This document shows, piece by piece, positions 1 through 12,700 of a stretch of DNA of 64,000 bases. Within the stretch, counting starts at the first letter, position 1. The number at the start of each line of letters is the position of its first letter. A program made the translations under genes and the position numbers. The notes below the pieces were generated by a model. The model searched no databases, had not been told where the DNA came from, and saw only the letters and a list, made by a program, of their open reading frames with translations. Source of the DNA: Phascolomyces articulosus (Eukaryota > Mucoromycota > Mucoromycetes > Mucorales > Lichtheimiaceae); assembly GCA_025677815.1 (NCBI GenBank), contig JAIXMP010000025.1, forward strand, positions 62,001 through 126,000. The letters run 5' to 3'.

Positions 1-3000
1 CCTCAAAGAAAAACTCAGCACACTAGAAACTGAGCTTCAGGAACAGCAACAAAACAAAGAAAAATCATCAGATGAATCACCAGCAGCTAATGATGAACAA
101 AATCAAGAAGAAACCATCAAGGAGTTGACAGAACCAATTGGTGATTCAACAACGGCAGCAACAACAGAAGAGTTGGAGGCTTTACGAAAGCAATTGACTG
201 AAGTTCAGGAACAACTTGAAAAGGTCAAAGAGGAATCTCAAGCAAGCATCACCAAAATTCAAAGTGAACATGAAGAGGAACGTGCCACATTGACACGAGA
301 GCAAGAGGCAAACGAAGAGAAACTTCGTGAGCATACGGAAAAGCTTCGTGAAAAACTTGAAAGTGAAAAGGATGGATTGCATACTCAAATTCGTGAAAAG
401 GAATCAGAAATTGCAAAATTGAAAAAGGATATGGACGAAATGCGTGATAACATACAGGTAATATATATATACAAAGAGTAGCGCATTGTGTTTCATCGAT
501 TATCCACTATTTTGCCATGTGTTATATGTGTAAAGGTAGAAAAAATATATTTAATTTATTAATCTATTATATATATTTATATTATTTTAGGAAATGCATA
601 AATCGCATCAAAGCCGTTTGACCTCCTTGACCAATCAAATCAATCAGCAGCATGCCGAACAGATTGAATCTTTGAAGCAAAAGTATGAAACCGAATTGGA
701 TGTCTTACGTGCTGCAGGATCGAGTGATGAAGCGGCTGACGAAGAATTGCGTAAAAAGTTAGAAGTAAGAATTTTGAAAAAAGCTAGATTTTGCGTGCGA
801 AAGGGTGAGAGGGAAAAAGGGGAAAGGAAAAAGTGAAAAGATATATTTTCTGTTTTTCTTATACGATTATTTATAGGAAATGAATGCCAAAACAGAAGAA
901 TTGACAGCATCATTTGAAGAACAACGTAAAGAATTGGTTGAAACTTATGAAAAGAAGTTGGAAGAATTTCGTACGCAAAACGAGTCAATGGATTCAAAAC
1001 ATCAACAGAATGTGGATGAGATCACGTCATCACTGCGGGTAAATGCACGAGATTATATCGATGTACATAAATAAGTGTTACGGTCAAAATAGTGGCTAAA
1101 ATCATATTATGCATAAACATATATTTATATAGGCGGAGATCGCCGCACTCCAAAAGTCGCACAATGCAAGAGTGCAGGCCATCACAGAATCTCATGAAGC
1201 TCAATTAGACGAAGTTCGCAAAGCCACCAGCATCAGTGCTGTTGACGCTGCTCGTGGTGATATCGAGGTAAAATGGATAATTGTTAGTACGATAATATGG
1301 GACAATACGGAAACTAATACTGGATATATTGTGTAAACATTAGGCTGCTTGCCGTCGACAATTTGAGAGCGAATTATTGGCTTCGAAACAAGAGCTTGAA
1401 TCTGTATTGAATCAATTGGAGGAGGAAAAGCAAGCTGCGCAGCAAGAGCATACTGATTTGAAGGAAAGAGTTACTCGTGAAAAGGAGGCATTGATTGATG
1501 AATATGAAAAACGCATTGTTGCTGAAAAGCAAAGCGAAAAGGTTAGTTTAAGAGAATGCTGGATATTTGTCTGTTAGAAACGAGAAAGAGAGGGTTAGCC
1601 AAACATTATGTACGGAAAGAAACAAATGGGTCGTTATCACTTTTATTGTTATCTTTGTTGACAAATGCCATTAAAAAAATTATATAGTCTCAAGCTGAAA
1701 AGAGTCATAAGGAGAATCTTGCTGAACTTGAAAAGGCTCATGAAAGTAAACTTACTGAATTGGAGCAAAAACACGCAGCTGTACTTGAAGAATTGAAGGC
1801 ATCGTCAAAGCAAGAAAAGGATGACCATGTTAACAAACTAGTAAAGGTACATCAAGACGCCTTGAAAGAATTATCAGTGAGACATGAAGAAGCATTAAAG
1901 GAGGCGAGGAATGCTGGTAGCAACCTTGTCCAATCCGAGTCACAGTTAAGATCTGAACTTGAGCTCAAGGTTGAACAGCTTACCACCAGTCATCAACAAG
2001 CTATGGAACAAGTTCAAGTTCATCATAACACCCGTGTAGAACAGCTTGAGAGAGAACTCAAGGATGTATTAGCCAAGAAGAATGAATTGACAGAAAAGCA
2101 TCAGAAAGAAATTGAAAAATTGACATCTGAAAATGGTGGACAATTGGAAACGATCAAGCAAGAAGTTGAGGTAACAATAAGAGAAAAAAAAAAGGAGACT
2201 ATTATCTTTGGTTAGAAGAAGATTGAGGAAAGAGTAAACATTGATGCTGTTTTATTTTTAATCTCACGGTTTTATTTGTATAAAAAATAGGTGGCACTTA
2301 AGGAGATACATGCAGCTGAACTTACAAGAGTTCAGGAAATAAACAGTTCCAAATTAAATGAACTTAAATTACAACACACCCGTCAACGTGATCAAGAACG
2401 AGAAGCTGCTGAGAAAGAACATAGCGAAGGATTAGAAAAGCTCAAGTCGGAGCATAATGAAGCATTAGAAAAGCTCAAGTCAGATCATAATGAAGCATTA
2501 GAAAAGCTCAAGTCAGAACATGATGAAGCATTAAAAAATTTCCAAATCGAACATGAATCCGTTAACAAAAGACATATTGAAGCTTTAGAAAAGCTTAAAA
2601 TTGAACATGAAGCTGTCAGCAAAACACATGTTGAAGTTGTGGAAAAACTTAAAATTGAACACGCCACAGCTCTAGAAAACGCCCAAAGAGGAGAACAGGT
2701 AATACAGGAAAAAGCCAAGCCAAACAAAGAAAAAGATTATTGCGCCACCCTCAAATGTAAAGGGAAGCTTTTTCTTTTTTGTTAAAAAAATTCTTTTTTC
2801 CTAATATGTTCATTTGAAATTTTGTTCTAGACTCTTCAAGAAGTTCAAGTTACTATCACCACTCTAAAGGAACAACATACCAAGGAATTGAATGAGATCA
2901 AACAAGCACATGCTAAAGAATTGGAAGCACTTACAGATGCTCAGCTTGAACATGAAAAGGCCCGTAATGAAGAAATTGCTCATCTTAAGGAGGCTCATGC

Positions 3001-5160
3001 AGCAGTTATTGCAGATTTAGAAGTCAAAGCAAAAGAAATCAATGGTGGTTCACATGTTGAGGCAACTGTCCAAGCAAAGGTAAAACTGAGTACGAGGGAT
3101 ACCTGTTATATCTATATATTCCTTTTTCCACCAAAAATAGCTCTTTTAAGAATATGATGATAACTGATTTCCGGTCCATTGGATGAAAATAGGAACAAGT
3201 TACGGCTGAATTTGAAGTTCAATTGGAAGCGATTAAAAAAGAACATCAAGCTGTTTTGTCTCAATTACAAAATGAACATAGCAAAGCATTACAAAAGGCC
3301 GAAGTAAAGGCAAAGACAGATGCAGAAAATGCCCGGGTTGAACTTGAGGTATTTGTTGTTTTTGTTTTTTCTGAAAGAAAAGAATACATATCATCAGATA
3401 AGAAAAAATGTTTCTGAAACAATTGAATCTTTGTTTGTTACGTGTGAATATAATAGGCTGCACTTGCAAAGGATTATGAAGCACAAATTCAGCGTTTGAT
3501 TGGAGAACATACTGCTGCCAAACAACAACTTGAAACTGATCTGGCCAATGTTACCAAAAAACATGATGAATTGCATGAACAATCCAACAAGGAAAAGCAA
3601 GCCTTGGAACAATCTTATAAAGAACAAATAGCAGCTGCTAGTGCACGTCGTGACGCTGAATATGAAAAACTTCGTGAAGAAGCTGAAGCCAATGCTGAAC
3701 GAGATATCGAAGCTGCATGGAGCAAATTGACTGCCGAACACAAGGAACAAATGCAAGCCTTAATTGAAAGACATTCATCCAGTATTCAAAACCTTGAAGA
3801 ACAACATGCCAATGCTATCGAAGCACTCCAAAAACAATTGGAAGAATTAATGGCTCAATCGGAAAAGCATGTATCAGCTGCTGAGGTAATTATTTATATG
3901 AAAATAAAAAAGAATCGAAACCAAGAGAGTGAAATAAGTCTCATAAAAGTAAAAATTATAAAAAAACATGAGATGGTATAACTATTATGTTCAATCGCAA
4001 TTAATTAAAAAATTAAACTAATGTGGTACACATATAATATAATTAGTCTGCCAAAGCAACAATTGCAAATATGACAAGCTCCCATGCTCAAGAAAAAGCC
4101 GAATGGCAGGATGAATTGAAAGTAAAGGTACAGAGTCATCAAAATGAACTACAGCTCCTCCATACACAAATGGAAAGTGAGCGCGAGCGAGCCAAACGAA
4201 ACGAAGCGGAGATGCAACGAGTCGACGATGAAATGCGTCGATTGCAAACCTCTGGGGATAAAGAAGAAGAATTGCGCGTGATGAAAATTTCTTATGAGAA
4301 ATTGATCAGTGCCAAGGATAAAGAAATCGAAGAAGTCGAAGAAAGACTTCGGGAACGCATGGCAAAAGATGCAAGAAACGGTGATACACAACACACTTTG
4401 GCAAAGAAGGAGGTAATATTTATATACAAAAAGAGGCTATTGAGTGAAAGAGAATTGAACGAGTTAAATGAGTGAACAAAAATGATTGAATTAGGCAAAT
4501 ATTTATAATTTTTATTAAAAACATAAACAAAAACTTTTTTTAGAGTGAATGGGAACGGAAAATGCAAGCCGTTGTTTCACAACATCAAAAAGAACTGACG
4601 GTTTTACACCAAACACAGCAAAAACTGTTGGATATGAAGGATAAAGAATTGGAAGACTTTTCATATCGATTAAGAACAGTGACAAGTGCTCAACAAAAGG
4701 ATTTAGAGAAATTACATCAAGCTCATCGTGCTAAAATTTCAGAAATGGAAGAAGTTAATAGATCACTTAATGATAAACATAATGGTCTTTCAATGGAATT
4801 ACGATGGGCAACTCAAGAAAATAATGATAATGAGGTAATATATTTATATATGAAATAGGTTGAGGTTAGATAATAATTATATTTACGCCCAATCTTTGAT
4901 AGGTCAAGATTAAGGATCAGGCTTCAATTATTGCGGAATTATCAAAAGAACGAGACCAATATCGTGAAGAAAACGTAAAAATGTTGAGGTGAGTCTAATT
5001 GTTTCAGTGTTTTTTAAATGTGTATTATTATTTGTTTATTATAATATTATTTAGTTTTTTTTTACTAATAATTAATCATCTTATATATTCGTTTATCCAT
5101 TCTATATATATTATATATAGCATAATTAATACCTTAAACAGACAACATCAACAACAGTAA
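1..5160 (+). CDS. Long coiled-coil protein, 3' part of gene (5' end outside window)
   Basis: I do not recognise the family. The visible part is about 1200 residues, almost entirely heptad-rich Glu/Lys/Gln/Leu/Ala sequence, so a long parallel coiled coil such as a golgin-, tether- or cytoskeleton-linked protein is likely (inference). The exons I can join are 1-457, 591-764, 877-1038, 1133-1267, 1344-1541, 1688-2170, 2291-2698, 2831-3079, 3193-3348, 3457-3885, 4047-4412, 4544-4834, 4903-4988 and 5142-5160. Every join keeps the frame and the gene ends QHQQQ-stop. Twelve of the thirteen introns are phase 0, mostly after a Glu or Lys codon. The frame is open back to base 2, so the start and any N-terminal globular domain lie upstream. 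An alternative last acceptor at 5120 is also open. Tandem 11-residue repeats sit near 2426-2524. Confidence 0.85.
2426..2524 (+). repeat. Three tandem 33-bp units coding for an 11-residue coiled-coil repeat
   Basis: Three nearly identical 33-base units follow each other in frame, each coding for EALEKLKSEHN or a close variant (Gly for Ala, Asp for Glu, Asp for Asn). More degenerate copies of the same 11-residue pattern continue to about 2690. Eleven residues equal three turns of an undecad coiled coil rather than a heptad. Confidence 0.85.
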
Positions 5161-5433
5161 TAATAGTTTATATAGTACCACAAATCCTTCTTATTATATA
5201 TCAATCATCATTTTTATTATATATATATATATATTTATTTTTCTGTTTTTCTACCCTTTTAAGCCCGTTAAGGGGTCGGGTTGTTAGCCAATCAAATTCA
5301 TCGAGAATATTCAACGTGATTATATTCCGCTTTTTTATATAGAGTTTTTTTTCTTTCTTGCCTTTCCTTCCAATTTTTTTTATTTCTTTTTTTATTATTA
5401 TTATTTTTAAAAAGTCGATATCTTCCATGTTAA

Positions 5434-8400
5434 ATGAATAGTCTGCATTATTCTCCAACAGCATCAACATCCAATCCCTTGCATACGCATATAAATAATC
5501 CTCCAACCCCGTCACCTTCACCATCGAGTGCTCCTATACCTTTAAAACGGACTCGTGCAAAACGTAGTTGCGATTTTTGTCGTAAAAGAAAGTCTCGGTG
5601 TGATGCAGATACTTCAGTTCCTTGTTCAAACTGTAGAGCTGTATGTCTTCTATTTATTTACTTTCTTTTAAGAGGAATTCAATCCAAAAACGATTGAAAA
5701 GTGAAAAAAAAACTGACATGTTATATTTTTTCTATATTTATAAAAACTACTTTTTTTAGTGGGGATATACGTGCGAGTTTCAAACTGTTCGTAAAAAACG
5801 AGGTCCACCCAGCGTGTAAGTTTATCCCTTCCTTTTAAATTATATCCTTCTAGATAAACGCAATTGCTATTTCGTCAGTGGATTCATAAATAATATATCT
5901 TAGATATGTTGATAATCTTGAGAAACGATGTAAAAAGATGGAGCAGCTCCTTGTATCGCTCACCAACTCCAGTATCAAGGACCTCGAAAAGCACGATTTT
6001 CAATATGAAATATTACCCGACACCGCTCTTGCCGCTGCGGCCGCCACATCAGTAACATCACCCCCTGCACCTTCAGATTCCTCATCAGACGACGATGAAG
6101 ACGACGATGATGATTTTGATCCTACAGCTGATATTCAACAACAGTTAACCAATTTGGACTTGAAAGATTACGATTCAATAAAGTATACTGGCCATTCAGC
6201 TGGCTTACAAGTGGTCGACCATGACATTTTTAAATCAAAGCCGTATATCCGATGGCCTGGTCGTGATAATGTTGTTTTGCAAATGATGGGCCAAGACGAA
6301 TTAATGATTGTCCATACAGGAAAACCAGACGCACGACTTGATGTTGGCCTATCGATGCGTTCTTCAGTATTCGATATTGATCACGAACAACGTTCCCACA
6401 CATCAACATCCCCGACTGTGAACAAAAGGCCAAGCAAACAATTATCAGACAAAATGATTGGACTGTAAGTAAAACTTTATAAATATAAAAAGTTTCTCTT
6501 TGTATATAAAAATGAGTGCGTGTGCAAGTGTGATTGAATGTGTGACAGGAACACAAACAAAATATTTAACCAACCAAAAAACTTAAACAATTCAAATTAC
6601 ACACATACATATTTATATACTCTCACACAACCATAATTACAATTTACGAAAAGAAAAACACACTAAATTTTCTGTCATTCATTCATTAATTATAATCATA
6701 ATAATCTTATTTTTATATACTATTCATTAGTTACTTCACACACCTTCATCCATTTCTACCTATCATCAACAAAACAAGATTCTTTCATCAATATAATATT
6801 GGTCGTGCGCCACAAGTACTTGTTCAAGCTATCTTGGCACTTTCATTCCGGTTTTCTGGCCAACATTTTAAAGACAAACACGCAAACGATTTCGGCGATG
6901 TCTATTTTAGGAAGGTCATGAAACGTCTGCGTGACTCGCTCCGCTCGAGGCTGTGTCATGTCCAAGCAGCACTTCTCATGACCTTGTACTTGGATATGGA
7001 CGATGGTGATGTTGAGTCTGTACAATGGTTTACACTTGGCAGTGCCATTCGCATGGCACAAGATTTAGGCTTGCATCGTTCCTGCACTCATTGGAAACTA
7101 CCTGCATCTGAGATTGAGACCAGACATCGAGTTTTCTATGCCTGTTACGTTTTGGATCGATGGATGAGTGCACGCGCTGGTAAGCCATTAACGATTCTGG
7201 ACCGTGATTTTGACACATCCATGCCATCTATATACGAAGTCACGGATAACGATAATAAGAGCACGGGGACAGAAACGGTAGGTAATGATGATAAAAATAA
7301 CAACGCCTCATCAACACCACCATCATCATCTCCATCATCATCCACAGCAAAACCAGTTTATCAGCACTTTATTTTATTAATTAAATTATCTGAAATATTG
7401 GGTCGAGTATTGAAAGCTTTATATGCACCTAAAGCAAAACGAAGTAATTCAAATGCTGGATTAGATGATCCAACAATTCTTGTTGTATTTGACCGGCGTT
7501 TGAAGAATTGGAAAATGTTGTTGGATGAACAAGAAGAGCATGGTGTGATTCCGTCAACTCAGAAAGGTAAAATTTGAGTAACTTGCTTTTCTTCTTTTGG
7601 GCAAAAATTTTTCTGTTTATGAGATTTAGTGCGAGTTCGGCAAAACGGCAAGGAATACCTCTAACCTTTTATGTTTAAAATTTTTGTTATATAGCCCATC
7701 TCTTGGTATTTTATTACACCATCGTGGTACTTGTACATCGACCCTTTGTTCAGTTATCAGCAACTGAATTTCCTGATTTGCAATCCATTGTCGCGGACTC
7801 ACGAAAAGCATGTACCGAAGCCGCCACAAACATTTCTAATATCCTTCGGCATTATAGCAGTGTTCCTTCTCAAGAACACTCTTCTTTATCCCTTTGTTTA
7901 CCCACGTGCTTCGTCTATGCCATGTTTCAATCTTCTTTAGTGCATCTATCTAATGCATTACAGGACCGTGCGTCGCCACAGAAGGTACAAACTCTCCAGG
8001 AGTCTGTCTCCCTTCTAAAGTTACACCAGCATCTGTGCCCTGCACCGCGTGCTATTGAAATTCTTCACATGCTCATTACAATCAATAATCTACCATTCGA
8101 TTCATCACCGTCACCGTTATTATCACATCCTATTATTCCAACGACGACGAATACGACATTACACAATGCATCCGCACCTGTTCCTACTTTAACGTCGTCC
8201 TCTCCATCTACTCACAATCAACCCCATCAGCATCATCATCATCATCATACACTTTTGTCTTCTACTCCGATTCATCATAACCATTCTCATCCACCAACTT
8301 CAACAGCAATGAATGAAAATACGTCAACACATACGGATGAAGAATATCCAAAATCCAATCACCTGTTTGAACGTATGCTCAATTGTAGTGTCGTAGGTGG

Positions 8401-8968
8401 TATTACACCTGACATTCGATCCGATGTTGAATCAGCTATATCACAACAACCCTCCAATTGTTTTTTACCACAGCCCGAAACGTCACAATTATCCATCAAT
8501 TACCATTATCAACAATCAACATCTTCATTCCGTAATGGAGGTCATGATTATTCTTTCCCGCTAACTCTCGCTTCGTCACATGCGTCACTTCCGCCGCCGC
8601 CGCCGCCGCCGCCACAGGCATTACCTACAGCTGCTGGTGTTGCCGCAGCTGCTTTACATCACCAACAACAGCAACAATCTTATGTTATGGCATCCCACAA
8701 TCCTTCGAATATTGCGTTTAATATACAAGCCCATCACCATCCGCAACATCACCCATCACAACAACAACATCATCATCATCAGCATCAGCATCCAACTCAT
8801 CAACCACCGCAACCTCCTTCCTTTTTGACGTCCACCTCAACGCCAACCACTTCGACCGCTACTACTTCTTCTAATTCAGCTACAGGTTGGCCGGATTGGA
8901 ATGTTTATATTAATCATCAACATCCTGTCATTGATAACACTTCTGATTTGCATATACCTCCTCGTTAG
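5434..8968 (+). CDS. Zn2Cys6 fungal transcription factor with fungal-specific regulatory domain
   Basis: A predicted nuclear DNA-binding regulator of 977 aa. Exons are 5434-5640, 5760-5815, 5904-6464, 6731-7566 and 7695-8968. The zinc cluster has Cys at 46, 49, 56, 64, 67 and 74 (CDFCRKRKSRC, then CSNC, then YTC), with basic residues between the first cysteines and a short coil after it (VDNLEKRCKKMEQLL). An acidic Ser/Asp stretch follows. The fungal-specific middle domain (PF04082 type) starts near residue 275 with YFTHLHPFLPIINKTRF and runs through the arginine-rich LHRSCTHWKLP region. The C-terminal 300 residues are low-complexity His, Pro, Gln, Ser and Thr, including a Pro run at about 8588-8612, and look like an activation region. 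The cluster plus the KKRG linker recalls XlnR/Xlr-type regulators, but I cannot name targets. A four-codon ORF (5427-5441) overlaps the start codon and could dampen translation if it is transcribed. Confidence 0.92.
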
Positions 8969-9775
8969 GCGTAAAATTTTTCATTCCTGTTTTTTTTTCT
9001 CTTTTCTTTAGTCGTGTAGTTATATAACCCACCCTTTTCCCTTCCCCTTTTTCAAATTCTTTGTGTTTATATCTTTTTTTTTCATAATTTTTAAAAGAAA
9101 ACACAAATTTATTCAATACTGAACAAAAAAACAACTATTTCGTAAATATACACTATGCATTATATGGTTTAAATCTTATATAATCAAAAAAGTTTCTTGA
9201 TTTATCTTCCCAAAAAAATATATATTGCAGGTGATCAATGTATTTAATATGACACGTCGAATACGTAATCTGTGCTGAAATTAAAGGACCTGTCACCTGT
9301 GCTAGAATATACTAGAAAATATTACGAATTATATTCGCGAATGATGATGTAAACATGGCGTTATTACACACAATACTAAGCTTTTTTCCCAAATATATAC
9401 TACAACAACATATGTTTTATATATCGTTTAATAAAAACACAATGGTTTCAACTTATATATACAAAAATACAATAACAAAAAGTGGGTCGCCACCTCGATC
9501 ACTAACTATATTAAATAACTTGACTATATAATTCAACATTTTCATTCAAACCAGACTAAAAAAAAATCAGCATTGTATAAAGAAATACAAGTGTGATCCA
9601 CGACAAGTGATATAGCCAAACTATGGGGTACAGAATCAAGAGCCTGACTAATAGCTCGAAGGTCTCGAAGTCCGCCATAAGAAATGCATTACTTGCAACT
9701 CGAAAAAAAAGCAGCACTTTGGCTTTAGTCTCTTTTCCCTCTTTCTCCCTCTTCTCTTTTTTTTTATGTTACGAT
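8969..9775. other. Intergenic, no gene seen
   Basis: AT-rich sequence between the transcription factor stop and the VPS13 start. It must hold the 3' end of the former and the promoter and 5' leader of the latter. The open frame running into VPS13 from 9623 lacks any family similarity before the conserved [15 protein letters not shown] start, so I treat it as leader. Confidence 0.6.
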
Positions 9776-12700
9776 ATGTTGGAATCCTTGGTTTCAACGC
9801 TATTAAATAGGGTTCTTGGACAATATGTATCTAACTTGAACTATAACCAATTACAAATTGGTATATGGTCAGGTAATACAATTAACTTTAATGTCAATTG
9901 GAATTGAAACGCGTTTTTTTTTAAAGTTTTGCTTTACTTAATAAATAATGTCAATACATTAGGCGAGGTGGTTTTACGTAATTTGAAATTAAAACGTGAA
10001 GCACTTGATAAACTTGATCTTCCAGTCGATGTTTTGGAAGGTAAATATTCTCCTATACACATAGAATAAACGTCAAAGCGTGTTCCTTTTAGGCGATCAA
10101 CCAACCTGGTCCTATCTTTTCTCACCCCTTGTTTTTTATTGTCTTTATTTATTTGTATATATTTGTAATATTACTATTTGCAAACAATGTGAATATATTA
10201 ATTTTAGGTCACCTTGGTGAATTAACACTTAATATACCATGGTCGAATCTCAAAGGGAAACCGGTCATGGTGTACATTAAGGACGTTTATGTACTTGCTG
10301 GTCCACGAAATGAATCCAATGTAAATATAAAAATATTTACAATTTACCTTTTTAAGACAATAAGAAAGCCTAGAGAGGAAGAGAACAGGGAAGAAAAAAA
10401 CTTATTTACAAATATATGTAATGTAGATGACAGTAGACGAACTTAACGAACGACAATATCAACAAAAAATGCGTAAACTTGCGAATTCTGAACTTGCCAA
10501 GCCTATTACCGATGCAAAAAACGAAACGTTTGCCGAACAATTGATGACCAGAGTATTGAATAATTTACAATTCTCGGTAACCAACATTCATGTACGATAT
10601 GAAGATAATGTATCAGCACCACAACGATTTGCAGCTGGTATTACATTAAGTGAATTATCAGCCATTTCTACGGATGAAAATTGGATGCCACAAACTATCA
10701 GTGATGTTATCAATACAATTCACAAGGTACATAATAACATTGTCAATTGTACTTTGATTTTGAAGAACATAGGAAAATAGATCATGAGATATTGGAGAGA
10801 GTAGATATGTAGCCAAAAAACGAAAAGATGGGGGTTGAACTTTTTCGTTGGATTTCTAATATATGGCATATCTACGATTACATAGTTGGCGACATTGGAA
10901 TCACTCTCAATATATTGGAACACAGACACTCGATCATTAGCATCACTCGATGAAGAGGAATCTCATAGGATATTTAAGGAACTGGTAATGTTTAAATATC
11001 AAAGGAACTAAGGAAGATGATTAGCTTTTTAAAAGGGTTGGATATGGTTGAGAGGTATATTTATTAATATGGCATGATTTTGAAATAGATTGCTACAAAA
11101 ACACACATTCCTTCTGAACATCAATATATCCTTAAACCAGTGTCTGGAACAGGACGGGTAATTACAAATGGGGTTACACAACCGGAGGGATGGAAGAAAG
11201 ATTGTTATATTACATTAGTAAAAAAGGGCAAGTATTAAGAAAATAAGGCTAAAAGATGAAATTATTTGGTATATTTTTAGATCAAAATGAACAAAAAGTT
11301 TGGAGACGACATTCCAAAAGTAGACGCTACATTATTATTTGATGAGTTATCATTTGTCATTGATGATGAACAATACCGTGATACTATTTTGATGGTGGAT
11401 TTATTCCATTCTTATCTGAAAAAGCAAAAGGTATATGATGAAGAAGAGGATGGGTTGTTGAATAAAGTGAAAAAAAAGTAGCCGAAAATAACAAATCTAA
11501 ATATAAATAATTTAGTACCTCCATCTACATCCTGGACCAGGTATTACACCAAAAACGAAACCGAAAGAATATTTCCAGTTTGCAGCAAATGCAGTATTAT
11601 CCGAAATTCATGATCGAAACTACCGATGGACATGGGATCATTTCAAAAAGCGAAGAGATGAGCGACTCGCGTATATTGACTGTTACGTGGATAATCAACT
11701 CAAGCGAGCATCACAAGAACAATTGGATACTTTAGATGAGCTTGAACATAAACTATCTTATGAAGATATAAGGTTTTATCGTAGTAGAGCCAAATCTCGG
11801 TTGAAACGTGAAATGGCAATTCTTGGTAGGAAATATGAAACTTTATAGATTTGCAGAGTGAGAGTAGCAAGGTAAAAGATATAAGTAGTTGCTTACAGCT
11901 TTGGTATTTTTTAGCTGAGGAAGAACGTAGGCGAAAGGAAGCAGCCAATGCTCAACAGGCAGCTTCAGGAGGTTGGCTAAGTTCATGGTGGTATGGAACA
12001 GATCCAAGTGCTGAAGGCGGACAGGAGGTAACAAAACAATTGTATTTCTTTTCTTTCCAGATTCTATACATATATTCAATTATGTTTACAGTAACATTTT
12101 TTGATAGACAAATCAAGACTTGGTTATTACAGAAGAACAAAAGCAAGAATTCTATGATGCTATTGAGTATGATGAAGATAAAGCAGCTGCAGCTGCAGCT
12201 GTGGCATTTGCAAAAGATGTACGTTTTTTAACTCTTTCAACTTATGTAATAATGGAATGCAAGTTCGATAAGCTAACAGCAGCTGTCTTTTTTCAATTCA
12301 TTTCTTAAGACCATGAAACTTTCATTGAAAACGACATTGAACAAAGGTTCATTTACAATCAAACGCAACCCACATTCTGAAAAACCAACTGAAGTTGTTT
12401 CACTTATCTTTGATACTGTTATACTCGGCGCTATCCGATACGTTGAATCCTTCAAAGCATCTGCTGCTTTAGGCGATTTACGTTTATATGATGGTGTAAC
12501 GAAAAATACACAATACCGACAACTTATTGGTGCCAAGGAAAAGGCAGAGCCTGGAAATGATACTGAAGGAGGTGATGAAGATGTATACAAGATCAAGAAG
12601 AGACAAAGTCTTCGTCGACGATCCAATGTCGATCCTCAACTGCTCAAATATTCTACAATTCAAGATCCATTCTTTTCGATAGTATTTGAACACAAACCTC

